Assembly (NCBI GenBank): GCA_949710005.1
Contig: OX453272.1
Coordinates: forward strand, 23,450,391 to 23,514,390
DNA length: 64,000 nucleotides
Direction: 5' to 3'
From: Ricordea florida
Lineage: Eukaryota > Cnidaria > Anthozoa > Corallimorpharia > Ricordeidae
Shown here: positions 31,905 through 42,745 of the stretch, in pieces
Layout of the letters: each line of letters opens with the position of its first letter
Numbering within the stretch: the stretch's first letter is position 1
The notes under the pieces: model-generated
Seen by the model: the letters and a program-made list of their open reading frames with translations, nothing else
Database searches by the model: none
Told to the model about the DNA's origin: nothing
Program-made: the position numbers and the translations under genes

Positions 31905-33436
31905 AACCTGTTCGGAAGCAATATGAGCTAGAATTTTCGAATATCGAACACACAGCGGCCTTCGAATTTTCGATTTTCTGTCCTTACAACAACACCTAAA
32001 AGATTCACAATAAGGGAAATTAGTCCTTTACGTCAGTTCGGAAAGTATATTTTTGCAATTTTTGGCACTTAAAACGGTCAACTTGCAATTTCGGATGAGC
32101 AAATGGTTCGTTGGGAAGTTTTTAGATAGTGCCGTTCAGCTGGCAATTTCTGAAATGAAGATATCATACTCTAAACTTTTCGAACACTTCAATTTTCATC
32201 TGAGATATTCAAGCATCTCTTTAGATAGTCTTTAAATATTACAAGGAGCCTAGAAATGTCTCTGAGGCTTATGGCTCAATCTGCTCAATAGGTGCCCCTG
32301 CCTTTGCGAGACAAGAGCCTATTCTTGTCCGCAATAGCGGGTAAAATCCAAAATTTGTCGGATGTAAGACTCCAGGCAGGCGCGGCCGATTATTTTCGCA
32401 TTATCCGGGGCATCTCAAGGGCGGATCCAGGGGAGGTGAAAAGGGTGAATTTCCCCCCCCCCCCCCCCCTCATTTCAAAATCCTGGATCCGCGCCTGCAT
32501 CTAATATAACAATCATGCTTTGTCCGTTTAGGAAAAACCAGTCTCTGCAATCACCGATTCAAAATGTCGATCGCTCGTTGAAGCGAACCATTCAACTGTG
32601 CAATCAAATGGCTCCTTGCACTTTGAGACGAATTCATCGCCCATGGAGGCAGCTCTAAATTCAAAATCAGTGCCTTTTGAGGCGTGGGCAAATAAAAGTT
32701 CGACCGTTGAGTAGTAATGTTCCTTGTCCGGCGAGACAAACGAAATGCATCACAGAGGCACCCAAAGAGCAGATTGAGCCAAAAGCCTTTAAGAGACATT
32801 CCTAGTCTCCTTGTAATGTTTAACTAACTGTCTAAAGAGATATTTATATTGCCTGTTCGGATATCTTGGCTGAAAATTGAAGTGTTCGAACATTTTAGGG
32901 AATGATATCTTCATTTCAGAATTGCTAGCTGGACGGCACTTTCTAAAAAGTTCCCAACGAACCATTTGCTGCTAAGGAATGGGTTGTTGTTCATCGTGGA
33001 AAATGTGATGATAATATAAATTCTTCTTTTGTCACACGATGTAGTCACTGGATGTTGATCGCGACGTTTCGACGTTTTCGACGTTTGATAATATACATTA
33101 GTTCTATGGTCTCACGACGAAGCCACTTGGGTGGTGGTCGCGACGTTTCTACTGCTGACCGCTAGTCTTCCTCGGGCGATGGGGTCGACTGTTTCTGGCT
33201 CACCATTTGGTTATGTAACTGTGTGGTTTGCTCTGAACCATTTGTTCATCAGAAAATCCTAGGTGACCTTTTTAAGTTTCAAGTTTCAAAAACGTAAGGG
33301 ACTACCTCTACCTTGTTGCGAATCTCTTTGGTGATTTTTTAGGGACTAAAAATCTATTCAGAGACACGGTTCCAAAATTTGAGGGCCTGTGTGTTCGATA
33401 TTCCAGAATTTTAGCTCACCTTGCTTCCGAACAGAT
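31905..33436. mobile_element. DNA element with long terminal inverted repeats
   Basis: The left arm (31905-32275) starts CTGTTCGGAAGCAA and holds GAATATCGAACACACAG, AAATGGTTCGTTGGGAAG, GAAATGAAGATATCAT and CGAACACTTCAATTTTCA. The right arm (32785-33436) carries the same blocks inverted and in mirrored order. The right arm is interrupted at about 32985-33240 by unrelated sequence. No transposase was found. Confidence 0.82.
32418..32496. mobile_element. Small palindromic MITE-like unit
   Basis: GGGCGGATCCAGG at the left pairs with CCTGGATCCGCGCC at the right, around a poly-C tract (32454-32469). It is nested inside the long-TIR element. Confidence 0.6.
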
Positions 33437-33439
33437 TTT

Positions 33440-34165
33440 TATCTGAAATGCTCGTTGCCCTTGATAGCATTACCGATTCAAAATGTCTATCGCTCGTTGA
33501 AGCGCTGTTGTGGAAAATCAGAATCTAGGATCGAGGATCGAGGATCGGGGATCGGGGATTGAAAATATTAATGGATTTTTCAGTAAATAGATTTTTTTTC
33601 CTTTTATGAAACAAAATTCGCGCTGAAAAAATTACTTCTTGAACTGTTTTGACAAATACTGTAGTGAGCAACAGGCTGCATTTTACGTAATAATGTTTAA
33701 GACGTTCATGGTGTCCGCTTTATCGAGAGAAACATTAATAAATTTGTTGCTGCACACGCAAAACCCTTAAAATCGCTCAAATTCGCGATTTTGAGCCGCA
33801 GAGAGAAAAACAAAAAAAAATTTGAGGCAGATTTACGTTTATTTTGAGCTTACATGTAGACATTACTATAAGTGAAAAAAAAGATAGTGTTGGTCGATGT
33901 CGTTCAGACAAAGAACCAATTTATACTTTATTAATATTATCTAACCCGGGACCATCTACAGTTGGTGGAAACAATAAAAGAAGAAAATAGAAATTGAAAC
34001 AGCGAACTGTTGCAATGTTAGACGGTTGGCAGTCTGGAGATGTTGGCCCCAAGGTTTCGCCGCACCAGAATATAAAACGCCTCTGGTACCCAGTGAGCGG
34101 TAAAGGCGACAACCAGGTGTTAATTTGGGTTGACAGGCCTAAAAGACTGGTTCTCTTTGCCTTTG
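33440..34165. other. Intergenic, no gene
   Basis: It contains a short direct repeat GATCGAGGATCGAGGATCGG at 33530-33560. Related direct and inverted GATCC/TCGATC runs occur at 43035-43085. No coding exon was seen. Confidence 0.45.
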
Positions 34166-34850
34166 TTATATTTTTGTTCTCACGAGTATATCTTTGAGTG
34201 AACCTCCCTTTCTGTACGATACTATGAGCGGTTCTTTAAAAATTTTGTTTACCCATGGTTGCTGCTGTATCAAATCCCACTTCCTCGTTAGGATTTCCTT
34301 AAGATTGTTGAACTGCTGGGTAGTATTGTGTAACGAAGGGCAACATTCGTTTGCTTGTGTTGTTTTCTTGGAGGAGAGTCTGTTTCGTTCCTTCAAAGTT
34401 CACTTCTAAGAGTGTCTTGTTAATGAAATTAATTGGGTATCCTCTTTCCAGTAGGTATGTTCTGAATTCTTTAATGTTGCCTTCAAATGTTCCCTTCGAA
34501 GAGGAAGTCTTAGAGGAAGTTCTGAGGAGTCTTTCTTTACTCCTGGTGGATGGCACATTGAGAAGAACGTGTACCGGAATGTTTCTGTACGTAGGTTTGA
34601 AGTGGGTTCTCATGCCGAGAACTAACTCTTTGCTGAATCTTTCGCCCTTGTAGATTGTAAATTTTATTGTTGGGTGGGTGGTGTTTATTAGCTTGTTCAA
34701 TGAACTGTTCGACGGCATCTCTGTTGGTGTTCTGATGGAGAAAATATCGTCGATGTAACGTTTCCAAAAGAATTTTAAAGAACCGCCCGTAGATTCGTAC
34801 AGAAAAGAGCGTTCACTCAAAGACATACTCGTGAGAATAAAATATAATAT
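34166..34850 (-). mobile_element. Penelope-like element fragment 1, fold-back
   Basis: The minus-strand ORF reads KRYIDDIFSI (RT catalytic YxDD motif), then FSKELVLG, a thumb-like region with YLLERGYP, LPFVTQYYPAV and, after a frame break, KEPLIVSYRKGGSLKDILVR, all typical of Penelope-like RTs. It is 5' truncated at the YxDD region. The first ~75 bp of the copy (34850-34775) are an inverted copy of its own 3' part (34180-34255). No GIY-YIG domain remains. Confidence 0.85.
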
Positions 34851-34859
34851 ATAGATTTA

Positions 34860-36329
34860 GCCAAGCCTAAAAGCGGGGCTCCCGTTAGTACTTTCATTTC
34901 ACTTTAAACTGTAAAAGCATTCTAAAATATTGCGAAGGAATTCACAAACGTTTTTAACTATAGTTAAGTGTCGAGGTCGGTTAACTTGCTATGATTTTTG
35001 TCTAAACTTTCGTCTGCCATTAGTACGGTCTTTCTACCTACAAAGCCATGGAGTATATTCTACAAAAAACACAAATTATCAATGTACTGTATTCTATTCC
35101 TGATGAAATTAACAATTCTATTTGCGTAAATGTATTTAAAAGATTTGTACACGCTACTGGGAAATGCACGACACAACTCTTGTTATTTTCGTGTTAAAAC
35201 GAACACCTCGGTAAAATAAATGTTTACTCCAAGCACGGTGCAAAGAAAATTAATTTTACAGATTGCCCTTCGGGCAAGCTGTAACCAACATCTACCAGCC
35301 CGAAAAACATTTTTCACGAGAATGAAAAAATAATTATTAATTATTCTTTTCTTAACTAGAAATACGACTTCCGCAAAACCTCGCGAAGCTAGTTTTTAAA
35401 GAATTCGTAATCCTTTTTTCTGAGGGATAAGACCGCAATTTATGTATTTACTTTTTACTAAATTATTATCACTTTTTGTATTTTCTCATTTCTTGTATTT
35501 ATTATGATTATTATTGTATTATTATTATTATTATAATTACTGGTATTGTTATTTTTTATGTTTAACATAATATACTGTTATGGGGTGGGGGTGTATATCC
35601 TAATCTGAGAAAAGGTTCCTCTGCTACTACAAGCAACACAGTTTTATTCAGTTTTATTTTATCTGCACCAAACCATCCCTGAATTGGATTCACTTTTCCC
35701 TGACTTCTCTCAAAGACTTTAACTTTCCCTGACTTGATTTGAAATTCCCCTACTTTTCACTGACCTTGAAGAATTTTTTTCCTTTACCATTTTCTGAGCT
35801 GTGGCAATCATGCCTAGTGCAGTCATTTGTCCCTACAGTTAGTGTGGAAAATCATGATTGAAAGCATAGGGCATTTAGGAAACTTCAAAGACTTGTTATT
35901 ACATACAGCAGTGCACCCTTGCAAATTATGAGTATATAAGAAAGATCGTAAAAATTTTGGCATTACAAAGTTTAGTTTCTCCCTTATTGAGTTTTTCCAT
36001 TGTAAAAGGTGAACTGTATATTGTGGTTGTTATTAAATTTTAGACATCATAAAAATCAATTAAACAGCATTAAGGAAAAAGGTTAAGATGTTATACCTAA
36101 TTTTGCAAAGTAGGGCTTAAATTAACTTTTCATTTGTGGGAGAATGGTGGGGGCTAAGAGAGTAATCCCTGGGATACATGGAAGTCAAAGGTAAAAACCC
36201 ATTTTGAAATGGCTATGGAACTTGTCTGTCCCAATGAAACCTTGTAATTACTTAATACATATATGAAGCAAAGAAATATAGCAAAGATAAATACTACTCA
36301 GAAGTCAGTTATAACAACTGCTTTATTCC
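34860..36329. repeat. Repeat unit shared with 38830-40450
   Basis: The block from about 35345 (CTAGAAATACGACTTCCGC, CTCGCGAAGCTAGTTTTTAAAG) to 36310 recurs in direct orientation at 38830-40450. It includes GTGTGGAAAATCATGATTG (35848), GGTGGGGGTGTATATCCTAATC and TTAAGATGTTATACC-type blocks. The right occurrence has an extra internal duplication (39740 and 39985). No ORF longer than chance is present. It is an unclassified interspersed or tandemly arranged repeat. Confidence 0.7.
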
Positions 36330-36537
36330 CCGCGAAGCGAGGTTACTAATCGTGTCGGTTCCGGTCAGACCACGTGGCTCGCAAGCCCGAGTAAATCGAG
36401 CCGAGAGTTTTTATATATGTATATATATATATTTATATAAAGTGTAAAAGTTGATTAATCGTAAAACAGTGCTCAATACGTGAACGTAGAGCAAAGTAGT
36501 TGTTGCGGGAGAAAAAACACAAACAAACTACAGGTTT

Positions 36538-36580
36538 ATCCCTACAAGCCTGTTTCGTGGTTGCCCACTCATCAGGGGAT
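36538..36580 (-). ncRNA. Hammerhead ribozyme, inverted left tail of PLE fragment 2
   Basis: On the minus strand from 36580: ATCCC, CTGATGA, GTGG-GCAA-CCAC, GAAA, CA-GGCT-TG, TA, GGGAT. Every core base and all three stems are intact, and stem I can extend by TA/TA. Predicted cleavage follows the GTA triplet. Confidence 0.86.
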
Positions 36581-36982
36581 ATGGTGGGAATGTCCTTTAC
36601 CATCGCTTATATACAAAGTAGTTAAATTTACATAATAATAGAGATCGTTAAGTTTCAGGTATTGCGTAAGAGGGTTTTGTTTCTGTGGCGGCAAGAAGAC
36701 ACAAGCTCATTACGTTTGTTTAGCGTGGATAGTTCGGGTCGGCAGATGATTAGGAATTTTTCTTTGAGGCAGAGGTTACATCTTTTGCTTGAGCTGTTAT
36801 ATGGCGAGTGTGAAGACAGGATCCGCCAGGAAATAAAGTGTTCAATGTTGTTGTCTTTAAGGGTCCATATGTGTTTGCTGAGCTCGGTGGAGTTTCTGTG
36901 TTTAGCGTGGCGGAAAGATGCGGTGTGGTTTCTGTATCTTGTTTTGAAGTCGTTTTCCGTAAGTCCGATGTAGGTTTGGGAC

Positions 36983-37912
36983 GTGTTGTTGTCTTTACGC
37001 GTAACGGTGGCTTTAGGACTTTACCGAGACGACGGACTGGCGACCGCTAACACCACACCTAGAGACACAGAAAACATCAAGAAAGAAATATGCCGTGTCT
37101 TTAAAAATAACGGACTACGCATTACTATAGAAGCTAACAAGCAGATAATTAACTTCCTGGATGTCACATTCAACCTCAACCAAAACACCTATAAGCCCTT
37201 CACAAAGCCAAATACGACACTGCAGTACGTCCACCGCGAGAGCAACCACCCGCCAATCACTACAAAGAACATTCCCGCTGGCATCAACAAACGACTATCA
37301 TCCCTATCATCCGACAAAGCATCCTTTGACCAAGCCGCCCCCTCATACCAGAAAGCACTCGACGAAAGCGGATACAGCTACACCCTACACTACGAACCAA
37401 CCACACCTAACAAGCGAAAAAACCGTCAACGCAGTAACATCCTGTGGTACAACCCCCCTTTCAGCAAGAACACAAGTACTAACATCGGACACAAATTCCT
37501 CGCTCTAGTAGATAAGCACTTCCCAAAAGACCACGAGCTCCGTAAAATCTTCAACCGCAACACCATCAAGATCAGTTACAGCTGCATGAACAACACTAAA
37601 CAAATAATCGACAACCATAATAAACGCATCTTAACCACATCTACACAAACCAACGATGCTGCCGCCGCTAACACTAAAGAAAGAAAGACATGCAACTGCC
37701 GACAAAAGAACAATTGCCTACTCAACAGAAACTGCCTACAACCATCGGTAATCTACCAAGCCACCGTTACGCGTAAAGACAACAACACGTCCCAAACCTA
37801 CATCGGACTTACGGAAAACGACTTCAAAACAAGATACAGAAACCACACCGCATCTTTCCGCCACGCTAAACACAAACTCCACCGAGCTCAGCAAACACAT
37901 ATGGACCCTTAA
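36983..37912 (+). CDS. Penelope-like polyprotein fragment: RT end plus GIY-YIG endonuclease
   Basis: The 309-aa ORF is the 3' part of a Penelope-like reverse transcriptase. YRDDGLA (about 14-20) is the RT catalytic motif. INFLDVTFNL and the YKPFTKPNT block follow, then QYVHRESNHPP and a long thumb/linker region. A Cys motif (CNCRQKNNCLLNRNC, about 230-245) leads to the GIY-YIG domain (VIYQATV, TYIGLTENDFKTRYRNH). A one-base frameshift near 37865 cuts off the endonuclease end, which continues as STELSKHIWTLKD and later KRCNLCLKEKFLI in the next frame. The first dozen residues come from the inverted tail and are not element protein. It is a dead copy. Confidence 0.88.
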   Translation: MLLSLRVTVALGLYRDDGLATANTTPRDTENIKKEICRVFKNNGLRITIEANKQIINFLDVTFNLNQNTYKPFTKPNTTLQYVHRESNHPPITTKNIPAGINKRLSSLSSDKASFDQAAPSYQKALDESGYSYTLHYEPTTPNKRKNRQRSNILWYNPPFSKNTSTNIGHKFLALVDKHFPKDHELRKIFNRNTIKISYSCMNNTKQIIDNHNKRILTTSTQTNDAAAANTKERKTCNCRQKNNCLLNRNCLQPSVIYQATVTRKDNNTSQTYIGLTENDFKTRYRNHTASFRHAKHKLHRAQQTHMDP

Positions 37913-38188
37913 AGACAACAACATTGAACACTTTATTTCCTGGCGGATCCTGTCTTCACACTCGCCATATAACAGCTCAAGCAAAAGATGTAACCTCTGC
38001 CTCAAAGAAAAATTCCTAATCATCTGCCGACCCGAACTATCCACGCTAAACAAACGTAATGAGCTTGTGTCTTCTTGCCGCCACAGAAACAAAACCCTCT
38101 TACGCAATACCTGAAACTTAACGATCTCTATTATTATGTAAATTTAACTACTTTGTATATAAGCGATGGTAAAGGACATTCCCACCAT

Positions 38189-38231
38189 ATCCCCTGATGA
38201 GTGGGCAACCACGAAACAGGCTTGTAGGAAT
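38189..38231 (+). ncRNA. Hammerhead ribozyme, right tail of PLE fragment 2
   Basis: Same core as the other copies (CTGATGA at 38194-38200, GTGG-GCAA-CCAC, GAAA, CA-GGCT-TG, TA). The 3' strand of stem I reads GGAAT, not GGGAT, giving one mismatch with ATCCC. Confidence 0.82.
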
Positions 38232-40854
38232 AAACCTGTAGTTTGTTTGTGTTTTTTCTCCCGCAACAACTATATATTTATATATATATATCTATATTTT
38301 AAAGGTGTCCGTTCGCAGGCCAGGTTACCTGGCAATAGTAGCGCACTTGAGAACTGCTGATTCGTCATTGCGAATTCGTTGATGCCTTTTTGAAAGTAAT
38401 GTAAATTTTGTGGAAACCGATTTCACTCGTCCTGGAAGTACATCCCAGCAAGGTGATCTCCGAGATATTCAAAAATATTAGCGCGAGGTCGTCGCCGAGT
38501 AAGTTCGAATACCGTGAAAATCAACACGAGGAAAGCACGACTCAAAGCATGGATAGAGAAACGACAGCAGGGAGAATAACAACAGACATCGCAGCCAAGA
38601 CAACAACTGCTCGCTCCAGAAAAAGGCAAACGAAACAGCAGGGAAAAGGACCAGGAATTCAATCAAGTTAGTTTTGAATTTGAATGTGTTATTGATAGAG
38701 ATACAGGACATGAGTGAACGATTACATAACGAAATATATTGGCGTACTACATTTAGCAAAACGACTTAGAAGGGACACCGAGTAAGAACGACTTCAACGA
38801 TTAGAGATGTCTCTGGAAAATAATTCTACTAGAAATACGACTCCCGCAAAACCTCGCGAAGCTAGTTTTTAAAGAACTCATGATGGTTTTTCCCATGAGG
38901 GATAGAACCCCAATTTTTATGTATTTACTTATTGTTATATCATTATCACTTTTTTTACTTTCTCATTTCTTGTAATTATTATCATGATTATTATTGTATT
39001 ATTACCATTAGTATTATCATTATTATTATTGCTGGTATTGATATTATTATTATTATTGCTATTTTTACTGTTATGGGGTGGGGGTGTATGTCCTAATCTG
39101 GGTAAAGGCATTGTTCCTCTACTACTACAAGCAATACAGTTTTCTTTGGAATAGGGTTTCTATCAGTTGTGGTAAAAATTACTCATCTCTGAACAATACC
39201 ATTTCTTCTTTTCGGCTTAGAATCTAGTCATGGTTGCCACAGCCACAAGATCTTGAAATTCCTTTACTTTTCCCTTATAAATGTAAAAATTTCCCTTACA
39301 AACTAAATAAGAAAACTCACAAATTAGTCCTGGTAATGGCCTCCAACGTCACCTCACAGCCAACCTCTACACCCTTTTTTTTTAATATGCTTTCAGAAAG
39401 TCACATAAGTGCATATGGATTGATAGTTTCTTAAGGTAACAAAGTCATGGAAAAAGGATTGATTTTCTAGGCAATCCAAAATCAGCTTGTCAATTAATTC
39501 TACCACTCCAACACATTTCATGTCACATTCTTAATTACACCAAATCATAGCTGAATTGGCAATAAATAAATAAGAACTCTTAAATTTCACTTTTCCCTGA
39601 CTTCTCTCAAAGACTTAAACTTTCCCTTACTCGAAATGAAATTCCCTTACTTTTCCTTTGCTTGAAGAATTTTTTCCCTGACCATTTTCTGACCTGTAGC
39701 AATCATGCTAGGGCAGTCATTTGTCCATACAGTTGGTGTGGAAAATCATGATTGAAAGCATAGGGCATTTAGGAAACTTCAAAGACTTGTTATTACATAC
39801 AGCAACCTTGGAATGATTACATAAGAAAGATCATAAAAATTTTGGCATTACAAACTTTAGTTTCTCCTTTGTAGAGTGTTTTTAATGTAAAATGTCAACT
39901 GTATATTGTGGTTGTTATTAAATATTTGTACTTGACATCATAAAAATGAATTAGTCCATACAGTCATTTGTCCATACAGTTAGTGTGGAAAATCATGATT
40001 GAAAGCACAGGGCTTTTACGAAACTTTAAATACTTTTTATTACATACAGCACCCTTGCAATGAATATATAAGAAAGATCGTGAAAAATTTGGCATTACAA
40101 ACTTTAGTCTTCCCAATGTAAAAGGTCAACTGTATATTGCAGTTGTTGTTAAATATTTGTATTTTACATCTGAATTTTAAAAACAGTATTAAGAACAAAG
40201 GTTACGATGTTATGCCTAATTTTGCAAAGTAGGGCTTAAATGAATTTTTCATTTGTGGGAAAAGTGTGGGGGCTAAGAGAGTAATTCCCAGGGATACCTG
40301 GAACTCATATGTAAAAATCCATTTTCAAAAGGCTATGGAACTTGTCAGTCCCAACGAAACCTTTTAATTACTTAATACATATATGTAGAAAAGATATATA
40401 CAGCAAAGAGAAATACTACTTAAAAGTCAGTAATAAATACCATCTGCTTTATTTTCAAAGAATTGCAATGATCACTGATAATATTGCAGAACCAGTCACT
40501 AATTGTTAAGTATCTTTTCCGTTGAAAATGCTGAACATAACTGCTACAACAGACAAATCTACAATATATTTTCACTGTTGCAATGACATCAGATCACATA
40601 ATCATAAATAGTTGCTATCACAACTGCAGTCTCTGTATTGGGAATTTCTTCAAAATGGAAACGCTATCGCTTTATTATGAAAAATACCTACTTACATTCT
40701 CTTGTAATCTGTTGGTCGTCTTCCTATTCCGTTTTTAGACTAATATAATTATTTTCCAGAGACATCTCCAATCGTTGTAGTTGTTTCTACTCGGTTTCCC
40801 TTCTAAGCCGTTTTGCTAAATTTAGTACGCTAATATATTTCGTTATGTAATCGT

Positions 40855-41169
40855 TCACTCCTGTTCTGTATTTCTATCAATAACACATTCAAATTCAAAA
40901 CTAACTTGGTTGAATTCCTGGTCCTTTTCCCTGCTGTTTCGTTTGCCTTTTTCTAGAGCGAGCAGTTTTTGTCTTTGCTGCGATGACGGATGTCTGTTGT
41001 TATTCGCCCTGCTGTCGTACTCTTTCCCTGCTTTGAGTCGTGCTTTCCTTGTGTTGATTTTCACGGTGTTCGAACTTACTCGGCGACGATCTCGGGCTAC
41101 TCTTTCTTGAATATCTCGGAGATCATCTTGCTGGGATACACTTCCAGGACGAGTGAAATCCGTTTCCAC
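40855..41169 (-). CDS. Hypothetical charged ORF in inverted-repeat arm (104 aa)
   Basis: It starts METDFTRPGSVSQQDDLRD and is rich in Arg, Lys and Gln, with RDIQERVARDRRR and KALEKGKR-like runs suggesting a charged helix. The opposite arm (38408-38690, plus) carries a frameshifted copy. No known domain was recognised. It may be transposon-encoded or a chance ORF. Confidence 0.3.
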   Translation of the reverse strand: METDFTRPGSVSQQDDLRDIQERVARDRRRVSSNTVKINTRKARLKAGKEYDSRANNNRHPSSQQRQKLLALEKGKRNSREKDQEFNQVSFEFECVIDRNTEQE

Positions 41170-41288
41170 AAAATTTACATTTCTTTCAAAAAGGCATCAC
41201 CGCATTCGAAATGGCGGAAATTCAGGAGTTCTCAAATACGCTACTATTGCCAGGTAACCTGGCCTGCGAACGGACACCTTTAAAATAT

Positions 41289-41329
<41 letters not shown>

Positions 41330-41989
41330 TAAAAACTCTCGGCTCGATTTACTCGGGCTTGCGAGCCACGTGGTCTGACCGGAAGCGACACGATTAGTAA
41401 CCTCGCTACGCTCGGCCTTCGGCCTCGCTTCGCGAGGAATTACATTGTAAGTTTAAAAAATTACTGCCCTCATTTATTCACTACAATCAGCTGTAGTTAC
41501 TTAACAAAAGAAATAAATAACCGTAAAAGTGTGAACTATAAGTAGAGCTGGTCCAACGCAACACGTGAATGACTAACATACATTTGAGACATTTTACAAT
41601 TTAGAAGAACATTTTTTTACGAAAACAACGGCCTTGAAACCAAAGTTCTCAATCGACACACTAAATGACAACGTCGACAACGCGAAAAGCTGCCAGTGAA
41701 AGCGCTACATTCTGCAATTTGCCGCCAAGAGAAAATTCCCGCGGGAGTATTTCTTAGCCGTCGACAGGGGAGATGTTTATATGATTAAAGGACATAAAAA
41801 TTTGAAATCTTTCATCAGTTTGCTTCTCATTCAAAAGTAGTGCATTCAGAAGATCATTTTTCTGAAGACGGTTTGTTTAGAAGTCGGTTTTCCAAGTCAA
41901 GTGTCAAGTTTAAGGGAAAGTGGAAAGTGCGAGTGCTGAGTCACGCATCAGTGAGCAAATATTATGCAGACAAAACTTATGCAAATTTG

Positions 41990-42330
41990 TGGTCCATAGC
42001 ACGGAGTCTTTCCACTTCTCGGCTTTCTTCGCTACAATTTTGTCTGTTTTCCACAGCACGAAGTCTTTCCGCTTCTCGGCATTCTTCGCTACAATTTTGT
42101 CTGTTTTCCACAGCACGGAATCTTTCCGCTTCTCGGCGTTATTCGTTAACATTTTGTCTATTTTCTCGAGCCCGGACTCTTTCTGCTTGTCGGCGTTCTT
42201 CGCTATAATTTCGTCTCCTTTCTCTTTCCCGAGCGCGCCTTCTTTGGCGATCTACTTTCGCTCATTCTTCCTCAGTTAATTCTTGCTCTCTTTCCCGTTG
42301 CACTTCACCTGAACCCTGTGTTCTGCAAAT
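41990..42330 (-). pseudogene. Relic of a charged 21-residue-repeat protein
   Basis: A 63-bp unit repeats about four to five times. In one minus-strand frame each unit reads close to REAERLRAVENRQNCSEE, a strongly charged helical repeat. Stops interrupt the frame (for example NVNE-stop), so it is not intact. Similar tandem charged repeats occur at the N termini of Helitron-type transposon proteins, but no Rep or helicase motif is seen here, so that origin is only a suggestion. Confidence 0.5.
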
Positions 42331-42721
42331 TATATTTTCTCTGCTATTGTTTGTTGACATAGCAATAGAAATTGTTTTGTTTATCCTTTAGTAAAGCTTT
42401 AACAGTGTAGAGTAGTAATATTGTGTCTCAAAAAGACAATGAACTGAAAATTTCTTTTTCAGTCGTCAACGCAATTTCCCGCCAAAAATATGCGGGCTAC
42501 CAGAACAGCTTCCAAATAAATCACGTCACCTCGATGAGTTGACACATGAGCCCACAATATGGTCATGTGATGCTGGTCAGTGGCTATCCCGTTTTGACAG
42601 CTGTCAATTGACCATATTGTGAATGTCCAATATAAAACAAGTGGATTTGCCAAGACAAGCCTGAGATACCCCTCCCTTCCTTTTGATAGTCTCCCCTACC
42701 CTACCCGTACAATCTGTAGAC

Positions 42722-42745
42722 GCGTACGTACGTACGTACGTACGC
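42722..42745. repeat. (ACGT)n self-complementary tract
   Basis: 24 bp of alternating GCGTACGT...ACGTACGC, a perfect palindrome. Confidence 0.95.

Larger units (their letters stand above)
36440..38280 (+). mobile_element. Penelope-like element fragment 2 with inverted hammerhead tails
   Basis: The plus strand carries the RT end and a GIY-YIG endonuclease (36983-37912 and a frameshifted continuation to about 38115), then a tail with a hammerhead ribozyme (38189-38231). The left part (36440-37017) is an inverted copy of the right part (about 37745-38275) and includes a second, minus-strand hammerhead. The copy is 5' truncated near the YRDD motif. It is inserted in a TA-rich tract. Confidence 0.9.
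36330..41440. mobile_element. Large inverted-repeat element interrupted by a Penelope-like insertion
   Basis: The left arm is 36330-36436 (GCGAAGCGAGGTTACTAATCG, CCACGTGGCTCGCAAGCC) continued at 38285-38840 (TTTTAAAGGTGTCCGTTCGC onward). The right arm (40775-41440) is the complement without a break, so the arms are about 650 bp. The Penelope-like copy at 36440-38280 sits in the TA tract of the left arm. The core (38840-40770) is made of the repeat also found at 35345-36310. The autonomous family is unknown. Confidence 0.78.

Noticed and set aside
36662-36973. ORF of 103 aa also found inverted at 37736-38107
   Set aside because: Antisense reading of the Penelope tail duplicated in inverted orientation.
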